Positions 34,330 to 45,932 of a stretch of 64,000 nt of DNA are shown piece by piece. How positions within the stretch are numbered: the stretch's first letter is position 1; each line of letters begins with the position of its first letter. This DNA is from Rotaria sp. Silwood1. Its lineage: Eukaryota; Rotifera; Eurotatoria; Philodinida; Philodinidae. The stretch spans positions 1,397,661 to 1,461,660 of the forward strand of contig CAJNOP010000016.1 in assembly GCA_905250075.1 (NCBI GenBank), read 5' to 3'. The translations under genes were made by a program, and so were the position numbers. Under the pieces are notes generated by a model. The model saw only the letters and a program-made list of their open reading frames with translations. It searched no databases and was not told where the DNA came from.

Positions 34330-37300
34330 ATGCATCTTAGCCGAAGAGTTTTCAATCTTTCAAAGCATTTTGAACATTATGCAAAATTTCAACCGACACC
34401 AGTAACACTTAAAAGCCTGATTGATTTCGGTATGTTGAAGAGAGTTCGAAAAAACTATACTTATTATTAGTTTCTGTTTATAGCCGTTGATGGTGATATA
34501 AAAGATTCATATAAATTTTTACGTGTTGAATTACTTGTTCGGTGGTCTCATATGCGTAAAGAAATGAATTATATACCGGCAAGGTATGATTGAAACGAAA
34601 TAAAATAGTATAAACAAAATCTATATTTAATTTATAGATTACTTGAAATGCCAAGTTTTAAACATATAAATTCATTATATGATCAAAGTTTCTCAGAAGT
34701 TCTTGCATTTAAAAATGTTGAACCAACTGCAACAACACTTCGCAAGTAATTTATGTTAAATTTTTGTTTTTGTTCTATTAAAAAAACTAATCTGTTTTTC
34801 TTTTTGTTTTTCTATTAACATAATATAGCTTTACAGAAACATTAGTTGGTATTCGACGTCGACATGCAGACATTATTCCAACTTTTGCTCTAGTTAATAG
34901 TAGAATATCTAATATAAAAATTCATTAATCTCAATATTTTAGGCTTATATGGAAATGGAACAAACGGGTCCAATTGATTTAATAGAAAAAAATCATTTGC
35001 AATATTTTTATGATCGAATATTTATGAATCGTATCGGTATAAGAACATTAATTTATCAACATAGTAAATAAAAATTTTTATTTTTTATTCATTTAATTGA
35101 AAAGAATTTTATGCTTCTAGCTCTTCTATTTGGAAATGAATTCCCTCAACGTCCACAACAAGTTGGTATCATTGATCCTTATTGTGATGTTGTTAATGTT
35201 GTTCAAGGTAAACTCTTTTTCGAAGTTTGTATCCAACCTTTGCTTTTTCTTTATTACAAGTTCTACATTAGAATAGTGACATTTTTGAAATAACCTACGA
35301 TGGACAAGTAACTGTCAAAAATCTCGATATATGGTTCTCCGCTTGAAAACATTGTAGAAAGTTCATTCTTTTCCAATTGACAGAGCATAATCTTAACTTA
35401 AAAAAAAACACAAGAAAAAATATTTAAGACTAACTTTGAATGAAAAACTAGTTCGTAGGAATCTTTATTGACTTTCATATTTTAGAAAGTATCGTAGGAA
35501 CTCTATAACAGATAGTAAAAACATATTATACATTTTTGTTTTGATAGATAGCCCTACTTTATATGAGACGGATAGGAACTCGAGAAAAATTCTTTACTCA
35601 GGACTTAAATATGTTAATGAAGATTAAAATTAATTTGAATTTCTAGAGAATTGCATTCTATTTCGTAACATATGTTATAGACCAAAGTAGGAAAATTCGT
35701 TCAGTATCTGGAAACTATAGTTTAAGTTAGATGATTCAGTTTTCGCATTCAATGAAAGACTTGTAAAGTGTTTCGATCGTAAAATAAATCAAAATATAAT
35801 TTATCGTACCCCATTTCAAAGATTGATAAAAACACTTTCATATAATTTCAAACGTAATCTGCTACAAGAACTTTTTTTTTCACTTATAGTTAATTCCAAA
35901 AAGTTTTTCTATATTTTTTCAAGCTCAAACTTTGTTCTTTCATCATGAAAGAGACGGAACTCTCTACTATGTTTCTGAGTGGAAAACTGTGAGTTGTGAT
36001 TTTAGCAATAGTTTTTGCATCACAGATTATGTGACCATATTAATTAAGTATGTTGAATGAATTTTGATAGAATTAAGATAGAGAACCGCATCTGTTGCCA
36101 TGATAAAAAAAAGATAAAGACACATGACATCGTATATTATTGATCTTTCTCAAATGTTTCTTAACTGACTCTCTAAAGCAATATAGGAAGGTGGTTGTCT
36201 TTTTTTTGTCAAAGAGAAAAAGTAATTGTTGAGTTTTTATTTCAAAGCAGGAATTGTTAGAAAAACGATTTCGCGTTTCGAGTAGAACGCTTATAAAGCG
36301 TGCTCCCAAAATTCTGTGTCTGAACGAAAAATTAGTTGATATGTAAATGATGGGTGATCTCTACCCAACTATATCTCTTTTAATATTAGTGATATAAACT
36401 GATGAAACATGATAATTAAAATTTCGAAATCAACCAGCAGTTTTTAAGAAGTTTTAGAATACTAGGAATTCATCGTATATAATGTAACACAACTAGACAA
36501 AGCGCTACATAGTGCCTAGAATGCGGGTATGGGGCTATCGTTTGTATCCATAACCTAATTATCAAGTTTCTTCTATTTATATCACTATTATTGACAGAGA
36601 TAATGACATTGGATAACATGCCATTTGAAATATTATCTTCAGCACATGAAACTCATATAGACATAGTTGGCTAAAAAAAACACATTCTTTGTTTACATAT
36701 ATATACTAATTTTCGTTGAGATCTCCGACTTATGGGATACCATTTATAACTTCTAAATGATAAAATCTAGAAATTCACTGTAAACATCTCAAAGAGTAGA
36801 TCCGCTTGCTAAAGGACCACTTACAAACTTAGAAAAAAACAACAGATGCAAACAAAAAGCTATAATATACGATTTAATGTATCTTCATCCACTCTTTGTA
36901 AAAGTGAAAATCGCAACTTTTTATCTTGATTCTGTCAGAAATTATTCTAAGTAAATGTACTTGCTTTTTCTTTTGAAAACGATTTTAGCATTGTCATCAT
37001 ATATCATAACAAATAGCTCTTATCGCAGTTTTATTATTGTGATATTAGTTAAAGAAACGATGAAATCTTGAAAACAAATACAGCACGATTTTTACGATGA
37101 GCTCATATCGAAAGAAAATTTTCTCAACCATTTCATATAGTATTGAAATGCTTCCACTAATAATTCTTTAGTGTCTCAAATAGTATACGTTTATCGAGTG
37201 GCAATAATCTCAAGGTCGAATTTAGACGAGTGTAACACCTGTGAATTAAGTGTAATCAAATATCTCATTCTTTGTTTTATATCACAGAGAAAAACACAAT

Positions 37301-40300
37301 GTCAAAATATTTTTTGTCTTCATTGTACTTTATCTTCAAGTGCATATAAAACTGATTATTTGAGATTATACTTTCACCAACCAAATAAAAAACAAGATCA
37401 TTTTAGGAGAATGCTACAAAGATATCGTCTGTAGTTTAAGTATACTTATTAAAAGTTTTCGCTGAGTACAAGTTAGTTTATATATATACATGCATTAATG
37501 TTAATCGGGCGAAGTACGTAAATGATAAATATTACATAAAAGTTTGTACAGATGACTATAGCTGTCTAAATGCCTAAAAAGTCATTTTTGTGTTTGCATA
37601 CATGTTCCTATCTTTAGAATGACATTTTAGATTGTATTTAATACCTTTTCCTTTGCATGAATGAAATTTTCAACATATTTGTCGAGTACAAATATTGAAA
37701 AAAATAAGGTTTATTCAACACAAAACATACTGTTGCCAAGGAAGTAAGTGCAACATCAGAGCACCAAATTCTACTATAAGATGTTGTGGTGCTCCTAAAT
37801 ATTTGACATTAGAAATAGATATTATGATGATAGTCATGAGTGAAAGTCATACTATTTTATTTCGGTTTTTTTCAGTCAATATAAAGCTATTTTTCGAAAA
37901 TAATGGTTTTTGTATAAAACTTGAGTGAGAATTTCCGGACTCCATAAATCCGAATTTCAAAACGATTTTTTGAAATTCTTGAGTTCAATTATGTCAATCA
38001 GATAAAACCTACTATCTGCGGTTTACTCGTATTTCACAATATTTAGCTATATGTTTGAGATAGACTTTCTCTGACCCAAAAAGATTGAAATCAAACATTT
38101 TGAAAAATCGATTAGAGAGTCAGATTCCTCGATCTTGAAAGCTTTTAATGAAATTTTGTAAAAAAACCTTATTTTCACAAAAAATGGCCTTTTTTGGTTT
38201 GAAAAAATCTAATTAAACTAGCATGACTCTCACTCATAGCTATCACCCGAATTTCCAATCTAATTACAAATAGGTATCAGCACCATCAGTATCAAAATGT
38301 ATTGGGGATTCTGAAATTGCACTTTACCCTTTGCTTTGTGCCCTTTTATTTAAATAAAGCTAGTGAATCAATACTATCGTTTCGTTCTAAACTAGTACCC
38401 ATGTCATATTGATGCGTATGTCTGTAATCTCCACTCTCTATGTATGTAATAGAAGAATCCTGTTGAAGACGTATGCCTAGCGACTAATGCGACGTCTTAT
38501 TGAATGAATCCACTAAGGAAAATATTGAAATTTCACTTAATATATTTCATCTGAAATGAAGTAGTTTTGATGTTTTTGGAAATCTAATGCACTTCTACAA
38601 AATCTCCAAATCATTATGGTTTTTGTTAAAAAAAAGAACTGGAGTTCTTCTCTTCTTCGAATTAATTTACACAATTGACATATCATATAATTATTCAATA
38701 GTTTTTGAATAAAGAGGATCATAGGTGTAAGTTGATAGGATGAGCGGTGATTGTCGTAAAACTAAACAGATGTTACACTTTTAGAAATTTTTGATGAGCA
38801 CGATCATTTTTCTGAAATGTCTTGATCTAATTTTTTTCTATCAATATGTTCTCTATTGTGTTTTCTTTTTTGTCAATTTAAATGTTTTGAAACTTTTACG
38901 AAAACTTTCAATCGCTGCCGGTGTAACTATCACTTGATATTTCTATATACGATCGAAGTCAATTAAAACAAGCTTGTGTAAAATATACTATTGTAAATTC
39001 TATACAACATTATTAAGAAAGGATGTAGAATATTTCTGTTTTTTTTTTGTTTTCTAATGCTCTAATGATAATATCTAAAACGACCTATTTTCAAAGATGT
39101 AATTTTCATTTAACTAAAACGATATGTAGGCAAATACGAAAGAAAAAAAAAACATATCTTTGTTTTTGTTATTTTATAAAAACTACGGTAGATGAATGTA
39201 AAATAATATTTGCTTTAGATCGATTACTTATCTATTTGACCTTCATTTATTTTTGTGTCTATAGACGCTTATGCTACAGCAAAACATTTGTTCGAACGAG
39301 CATTATATCGAGTTCCTGATATTGAAATCTCATCTTACAATGGTAAAGATATTAGACTGAAAAAAAATGTTAAATCAAGAATTTTTTCTTTGATTATTAG
39401 CACGCAGTAACGAAAATAGTCCTGTAACTATTGTCTATATTCCAGCTCATATTTATCATATCGTATTTGAATTATTAAAAGTAAGTTTTTGTATTTTTTT
39501 TGTTAAGGAAATTTTTGGTTTTTAACTTTTTTTTTTTTTGTAAAATAGAATTCACTTCGTGCAACTGTCGAACGCCATGGTTTAGATGCAAAGAACTATC
39601 CACCTGTACGTGTTCGTGTTGTTAAAGGTCATGAAGATTTAACAATAGAAATTGCAGACCAAGGTGGTAAGTTTCATGGAAAGTCTTAATCATAAAATGA
39701 TTAAGAAAAGTATAACTATTAGTCTTATTAATATCAGACAAGAAAAGAATTTCTGTTGAATATCACCTGACTAAATTCCTATCAGAAGTCTCCATAAAAG
39801 AAATTTGAAATCTGTCGTATGAAAAAAGGACCAGTTGTGTGAATCATTAATCGAATGGATGTTTGTACTCATAGGTAGAATCCAATAAGACTAATAGAAG
39901 TTTAAAAGAGTTCACTCATATGCTTTGCCTTTCGTGATTTATTGCTGTTTTGATAGTTTTCGTGTTTAAAGGAAGATAGTTATGGAAAAATTGAATTACA
40001 GAGTTTTGATCTGAAATATTTTTTCATAGATAGATTTCATGGTTATTCAATTGTCTTGAAAAGTTCAATGTCAAAAAAAATATAGTTTTGTTGAAGCATT
40101 CAATTTTAAAGAAAACTGGGTTTCGAGTCGTTCCTTATGATTCATGATCATTTCTTTGATGTACAATATTTTCGTTTGTTGAGTTGAAATTTTTAACACA
40201 TTCCAATAATTATGAAACCTATCTATGCATTATACTGCGATCGTTTCAAAAATACTTTCCTATAGGTAAGAAAATCAAAAAAATTATCATGCATCACGAA

Positions 40301-42375
40301 AAATAATCCATAAAGATAAACTCTTAGACTTCTATTGATCTAATCAGACCTACATACTGATGAGGAAAAATATCAACTCGATCGATAATTCATATTTGAA
40401 GACCTTCGATCGTCGAAAAAGAAAAGAAAGTCTAAGGTTTAACATACAGTGCGCGGCCAAAAAAGCATGTACATTTTTGTTTTTACTCATGAACGAATAA
40501 TAAGGGTACTCTGAAAATTTTCTCTCATATCAGACTTTGTAGAACTTTTTTCGCTGATCATTTTGGTAAAAAAAGTTTTTGATTTTCATTGAGTAATGAT
40601 GATGTTATAGTCAAAATACTAAACATTGTCAAATAAAGTAGGGAAAAAAAGTTTAGTATACTTTTAGTATTTGATTAATTTTTACGTCATTTCACAACAT
40701 CTGGAAGATGTTCTATATACCATTCGACGCAGAATTTAATGGGCTACATTTTGGTAACAAGCACTTATACTTCTATTATAGTTAATTATTAGCCAATAAT
40801 TAGTTAATTATTAGTTAATAATAATCAGTAAATAATCAATAAATTTTTGAGTTGTTGGGTTCTTACTAGATGCCGTTTGAAAGAAGAAGTGATGCTCTTC
40901 AAAATGCGCCCGTTTTCACGTATTTCATGTGCCGTTTCATGGTTGAATTTATTAAAAATAATGAGCACTATATCTAATTACAACTGAACATACTCTGAAA
41001 ATCACACTAAAACCTCACTAAATTCGTTGCCTCCCAAATAGTAATTATAGAGTTTTGTTCAGTTTTTAATGCTCTTTCATATGAAAGAGTCAGGATTTAA
41101 AAACAACTCAAAAATTTATTGATTATTTCCTGATTATTATTAACTAATAATTAATTAATAATTAACTAATAATTGGTTAATAATTAACTATAATAGAAGT
41201 ATAAGTGCTTATTACCAAAATGTAGCCCATTAAATTCTGCGTCGAATGGTATATAGAACATCTTCCAGATGTTGTGAAACGACGTAAAAATTAATCAAAT
41301 ACTAAAAGTCTGCTAAACTTTTTTTCCCTACTTTATTTGACAGTGTTTAGTATTTTGACTATAACATCATCATTACTCAATGAAAATCAAAAAACTTTTT
41401 TACCAAAATGATCAACGAAAAAAGCTCTACAAAGCCTGATATGAGAGAAAATTTTCATAGTACCCTTATTATTCGTTCATGAGTAAAAACAAAAATGTAC
41501 ATGCTTTTTTGACCGCGCACTGTACTAATGAAATTTATAAATTAATAATGTAGCTTTTAATCAACACTTTTTTTTGTGAAACACAATCGAAATACAGTAT
41601 TGAAGTATAGAGATAAAAAATTGGATTCCTTCTCCTACAGGCGTGACACATATGCTAGAGTTCGTTTATCATAGACTGGGACATGGACGACATACGATCA
41701 AAACTCACATATCAATGATGTTTCCTTATAATATATGAACTATTTCCTTATTGCATTGCTGAACAATTAAGTAAAAAATATATTGAAGAAATTTACCCTA
41801 AAACAGATAAAATAGAATTATATCTCGTCCATCAGCATGTATAACTAATTCATTGTTTCACATTTTAATCTTGTAAGGATTGCTCTAACAACTTGTCTAT
41901 TTTTTTTTAATATAATCTTTAATTACAATTTTTGTAAAGGTGGTGTTCCACGTTCAAAAATATCTCAATTATTTCATTATATGTATTCAACTGCACCTAA
42001 ACCCCAATTAGATTCTGGTGGTGATGCGAAAGGAACACCTATCGCTGGTCTTGGTTATGGTTTACCGATAGCTCGTCTCTATGCAAAATATTTTCAAGGA
42101 AGCTTAGCTCTAGCATCTGTTGAAGGTCTTGGCACCTGGGCATATATTTCGATAAAAGTAATTAAATAGCTACAAAATTAAGTTTTAATTTTTTTTTTTA
42201 TTGCTATCTTTTAGGCAGAACCAGCAAATGCTAGGTAAATTATTATACGTAAAAATCAATATAAATTTATTAAAAACTTTATATATATTATTTTTCTAGT
42301 GAGTTTTTACCAGTATCTAGCAAATTACGATATTCATACACAACAAAAAAAGGTTCTGATTGGACATCACATTGA
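34330..42375 (+). CDS. mitochondrial pyruvate dehydrogenase kinase, copy 1
   Basis: Twelve exons: 34330-34429, 34484-34583, 34638-34745, 34829-34892, 34943-35063, 35121-35207, 39265-39342, 39401-39480, 39549-39666, 41940-42157, 42215-42234 and 42300-42375; 389 residues, normal for PDKs. PDKs phosphorylate the E1 alpha subunit of pyruvate dehydrogenase in the mitochondrial matrix and switch the complex off. The N-terminal four-helix region has PARLLEMPS and TLLFGNE. The GHKL ATPase half has His239 and Glu243 just before the N-box Asn247, the G1 box (Asp283, GGG), YMYSTAP, GLGYGL at 322-327 and the C-terminal DW motif at 385-386. YMYSTAP and DW favour PDK over the branched-chain kinase. The Arg-rich N-terminus could be a mitochondrial presequence. 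Introns 6 (4.1 kb) and 9 (2.3 kb) hold mobile elements; the others are 50-83 bp. Confidence 0.92.
37829..38244. mobile_element. possible small inverted-repeat element in PDK intron 6
   Basis: The left end, GATAGTCATGAGTGAAAGTC, and the complement of the right end, GATAGCTATGAGTGAGAGTC, match over about 24 bp and continue with a T-rich similarity. The element is 416 bp, AT-rich and without an open frame, and no clear target duplication was found. It could be a decayed MITE or a chance hairpin. Confidence 0.4.
39985..40110. repeat. diverged dispersed repeat in PDK intron 9
   Basis: The run TTTTGATCTGAAATATTTT, ATAGATAG, TTGAAAAGTTCAATG resembles 2728-2800 and 27335-27410. It is the same old family seen in other long introns. 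Confidence 0.35.
40447..41522. mobile_element. foldback Tc1/mariner-like MITE with ~410-bp arms
   Basis: The 1076-bp element is flanked by TA at 40445-40446 and 41523-41524. Its ends, CAGTGCGCGGCCAAAAAAGC and the complement of the other end, CAGTGCGCGGTCAAAAAAGC, differ by one base. The inverted arms extend over about 40447-40857 and 41103-41522, with only scattered differences, and surround a 245-bp loop with no transposase frame. The CAGTGCGCGG start and TA duplication point to the IS630/Tc1/mariner superfamily. The inner arm parts are TAATTATTAGTTAATT-type simple sequence. The element sits in intron 9 of PDK copy 1. High arm identity suggests a recent origin or arm conversion. Confidence 0.9.
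41575..41890 (-). mobile_element. LTR-like dispersed repeat, copy 3
   Basis: Read on the minus strand it begins TGTTAGAGCAATCCTTAC and ends GATTGTGTTTCACA. It is 316 bp, nearly the same length as copy 2, and shares ordered blocks with copies 1 and 2. It lies 52 bp from the foldback element and 49 bp before exon 10 of PDK copy 1. Probable solo LTR fossil; old. Confidence 0.5.
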
Positions 42376-42554
42376 AAAGATTTTTTTTTTCTAAGTTCTA
42401 TTTATTTAACTTCTTTTTTCAAAATAGTGATTTGACTTAGATATATTGACTATAAAATAATTTTTAGATAGAATGAGATTAATTAAAATAATCTGTAGAG
42501 GAAATGAAATTATTTTTCATATTTAATAATTAATAAAACAGAAAAAAAAGAATA

Positions 42555-45500
42555 ATGTATTTTACTCGATATTTACGTTCACAACGACAATCATTAGCGC
42601 ATATTGTTGATCATTATGCACAATATCCGCCTACTGGATTGACAATCAAAAGAATTATTGACTTTGGTAGATTATTTTTATGTTGTTATTGAATTTAATT
42701 ATTATAATTTTTCAATGCATAGCACGTGACGGTGATGCTCGACAATCATTTATATTTCTTCGTAATGAATTACCAGTTCGACTTGCGTCAATGATGAAAG
42801 AAATGGGACATTTACCTGCACGTCTTCTTGAAATGCCAAGTATTAAAACAGTGAATGGATGGTACGGAACAAGTTTATTTGAATTATATTCTTTTAAAGA
42901 TTTACAACCAACAAATGAAACTGTCAGAAAGTAAAAAAAAATTAAAATTAAAACAAATTTATATTTAACGTTATACAGATTTACTGAAATTTTACAAAAT
43001 ATACGAAAACGACATAGAACTGTTATCGAGACAGTAGCACAAGTAATTTAGTATATACATATATATTGCTATCTTTGGTTGTTTCTAAGAAGATAATTTT
43101 ATTCTAGGGTTATATGGAATTTTCTGATTCGGGAAAAGTTAAAGAATATGAAGAATCACAAATACAATATTTTCTTAATCGATTTTATTTATCTCGAATA
43201 TCAATTCGTTTACTCATTTATCAGCATAGTAAGAACTTGACTTAATTCGATATTTAGATAGAACCTAAGATTTAAAATACGATGGTATCAAATTCTATAG
43301 AAAGCTTCATAAAGCTTCTCTAAATATACTCATCAAAAATCTGTTTTCAAGCATTTAATACAGTAATCTATTCAGCATGTGAAGAGGAGAATGGGCCAAA
43401 GAATGGCATCCCATTGAAGATTGAGTTGACTCTGTTGGTCGCATCCATTGAGTTCATAATTTGTGAATCCGATCTGTGTTCATCAAACTTTTTCAGATCT
43501 AGACTCAGTAAAGTCATACTTTGATACTTTCTTCAATAAAATTTCCTAATTGAAATCTAATAGTCGCTTCAAGGTACGAGATACTTTTTTTCGGTTTTTT
43601 ATATTCAGCGCTTAGCGCATTCTATATATTTCTCAGACGGCTAGAGCTCGTCAGATCCCCAATTTTAAGATCCGTATCCGGTTAGGTCCTTGTTTAAAGC
43701 TACCTTGACTTGCTCTGCCTCTCGAAATTCATGGTTATTGCACTACACATTAGGTGTCTATGCTCCTAAACACAGATGTTCGTCTTCTTAGAATTATAAA
43801 TTGATCTTTCCGAAGGAAAATGCTGGATAAAGCATCACTTTAACCGGTTTTGACTATATTTAACTATTTATAAGACTAACTTAAACCCACAAAATGGTTA
43901 AATCTTTTCTATGTCAGCTGCACTCTCATGTGATTTTAATGATGAGAAAAGGTCTCAAAATAAATATTTTAATGTTTCGAAACTAACATCTGTCAAAAGG
44001 GACTGTATAATTAAAGTAATTTAGAATAGTAAACGCGTCATCATGGAAAACTGATACGTCATGAACTTTGCTGATTTATATTAACATTTACTTTTATTTC
44101 TAATCCCATGTCATCAAAATCGTCACAAAATCGACAATTTTATCGTGATTTATTAGTCCGATAATCGTGAGATTATATCGCGATAAATCGTGAAAATTGG
44201 AGATTTTTCCTAATTTTCGCAGAAAAATCGCCATTTATGCTAAATTTTGACGATAAAATCGCCGAATGCTAGCGATTAATCGGCAATTTTTTTAAAAATC
44301 GCGATTAATCGTCAAAGATGCGGCGATTTCGACGACATGGGATACATCGTCTTTTCAATAATTTCGAATTGAATATTATAGAACGATTGGTGTCTTATCA
44401 TTTATCAATATGGGTTACAACAATTTCGATACAATACTTCGTATCTTGATGAAGAACTGTCAAAAATTAAAATCATATTTGAGCTGAGCTAGTTCCATGA
44501 AAGATTTGACTGTGATTAAAATCAGTCTGCATCTAGAGTTATTTTATCATCAATCAAGAACGTATGTAGAGTACTTTTTCTTTATATTAGTACTTGTTTC
44601 GACAGTGGCTAGTCGTTATCAAAACAATTCTTGACGTATCCATCATTAATATCCCATTCGTTCATACTAAATAAATAATATCTTTATTTTTCTTTTGAAT
44701 ATAACTTTCAATAGTTCTATCTATCACAACTAGAGTATTGTTTCGAATGATTTCTTATCAATATTTTTTTTAGCTATGTGTTTTGGTGACGAAGTACCTG
44801 AACATCCTGCGCATCTTGGCTTTATTGATCCTCATTGTTATGTACAAGATAGCATAAAAGGTTATATTAAATAAAGCATTTAGTATAAAATGAAATATCA
44901 ATTCTTTTTATTCTAGATGCATTTGAAAATGCTCAATTTTTGTGTGAAGGTTATTATTTAAAATCTCCTTCATTGGAAATTCGTAGTATTAATAGTATTT
45001 ATTATTATAATTTTTATTGTATAAATTGACTTGCTATTTTATCTAGCAATAAGTCCCGATGAACCAATATGCATAGCTTATGTTCCATCACATTTGTATC
45101 ATATTATGTTTGAATTATTCAAAGTATAAATGAATATGAATCTTTATTGATGAGATTATGTTTATTTAGAATTCCATGCGTGCAACTGTTGAATATGCAG
45201 AAAGTAGAAAAGAAAGCAATACATTGCCACCAATAATAGTTTGTTGTTGTTTTTTTAATGATTCTAGTCAATTGATTTTATTTCTGAATACTAGGTTGAT
45301 ATTGTTAAAGCAAAGGAAGATTTAACGATTCGTATAAGGTAAAGATAATCATTGTTGTAGTTTTTAAAATGATTATGATACATTTTAGTGATCGTGGAGG
45401 TGGAATTCCACGTTCAAAAGTTGATAAAATTTTCAGATATATGTATTCAACTGCGCCAAGACCTGTATCACTGACTGATTCTCAGCATTCAGGTCCAGTT

Positions 45501-45830
45501 CCATTAGCAGGTTTTGGTTATGGTCTTCCAATAGTATGTTTACTTGTAATATTTATTGACATAAAATAATGATTTGTGATGTATAGAGTCGACTTTATGC
45601 TAGATATTTTAATGGTGATATGGAGATTCATTCCATTGATGGATATGGTACTGATGCTTATGTTTATCTTCAAGTAGATAAAAAGAAAAGAGTTTGAAGT
45701 AGTAGCTTGCAATATATTTTTTTAGACTGTAGAAGATCAAGCTAGTGAATGGTTACCAATATGTAATCGAGCTGCTTATGAATATTATACATCACGAAGA
45801 TATCAATCCGATTGGACGAAAAAGAAATAA
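42555..45830 (+). CDS. mitochondrial pyruvate dehydrogenase kinase, copy 2
   Basis: Twelve exons: 42555-42666, 42723-42930, 42979-43042, 43108-43228, 44774-44860, 44917-44994, 45047-45123, 45170-45238, 45295-45338, 45389-45533, 45587-45673 and 45726-45830; 398 residues. It has the same PDK architecture as its upstream neighbour: PARLLEMPS, IYQHT followed by MCFGDE, His242 and Glu246 before the N-box Asn250, the G1 box DRGGG at 288-292, YMYSTAP, GFGYGL and the DW motif at 393-394. Exons of 64, 121, 87 and 78 nt match copy 1 exactly, and the 208-nt exon 2 equals exons 2 and 3 of copy 1 combined. The pair is therefore a tandem duplication, 179 bp apart, followed by intron loss or gain. Protein identity is only moderate, so the duplication is old and isoform specialisation is plausible. 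Intron 4 (1.5 kb) contains a small palindromic element. Confidence 0.92.
44103..44343. mobile_element. short palindromic MITE-like element rich in ATCG motifs
   Basis: Ends ATCCCATGTCATCAAAATCG and CGATTTCGACGACATGGGAT form imperfect terminal inverted repeats; the element is 241 bp. The interior is a dense run of AATCG, CGATAA, GATTAATCG and ATCGCGAT motifs on both strands, quite unlike the surrounding AT-rich sequence. No target duplication longer than AT is clear. It lies in intron 4 of PDK copy 2. Confidence 0.65.
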
Positions 45831-45926
45831 TATCCGTCATATATTTTTGGAATTATTCTGTAGTACGCTTTTAGTTTATTTTCTTGATTGATTTTTATTG
45901 TTATATTTTTTTTTCTATGTGACAAT

Positions 45927-45932
45927 AATAAA
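45927..45932 (+). terminator. polyadenylation signal of PDK copy 2
   Basis: AATAAA 97 bp after the stop codon, in T-rich sequence. Confidence 0.5.
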
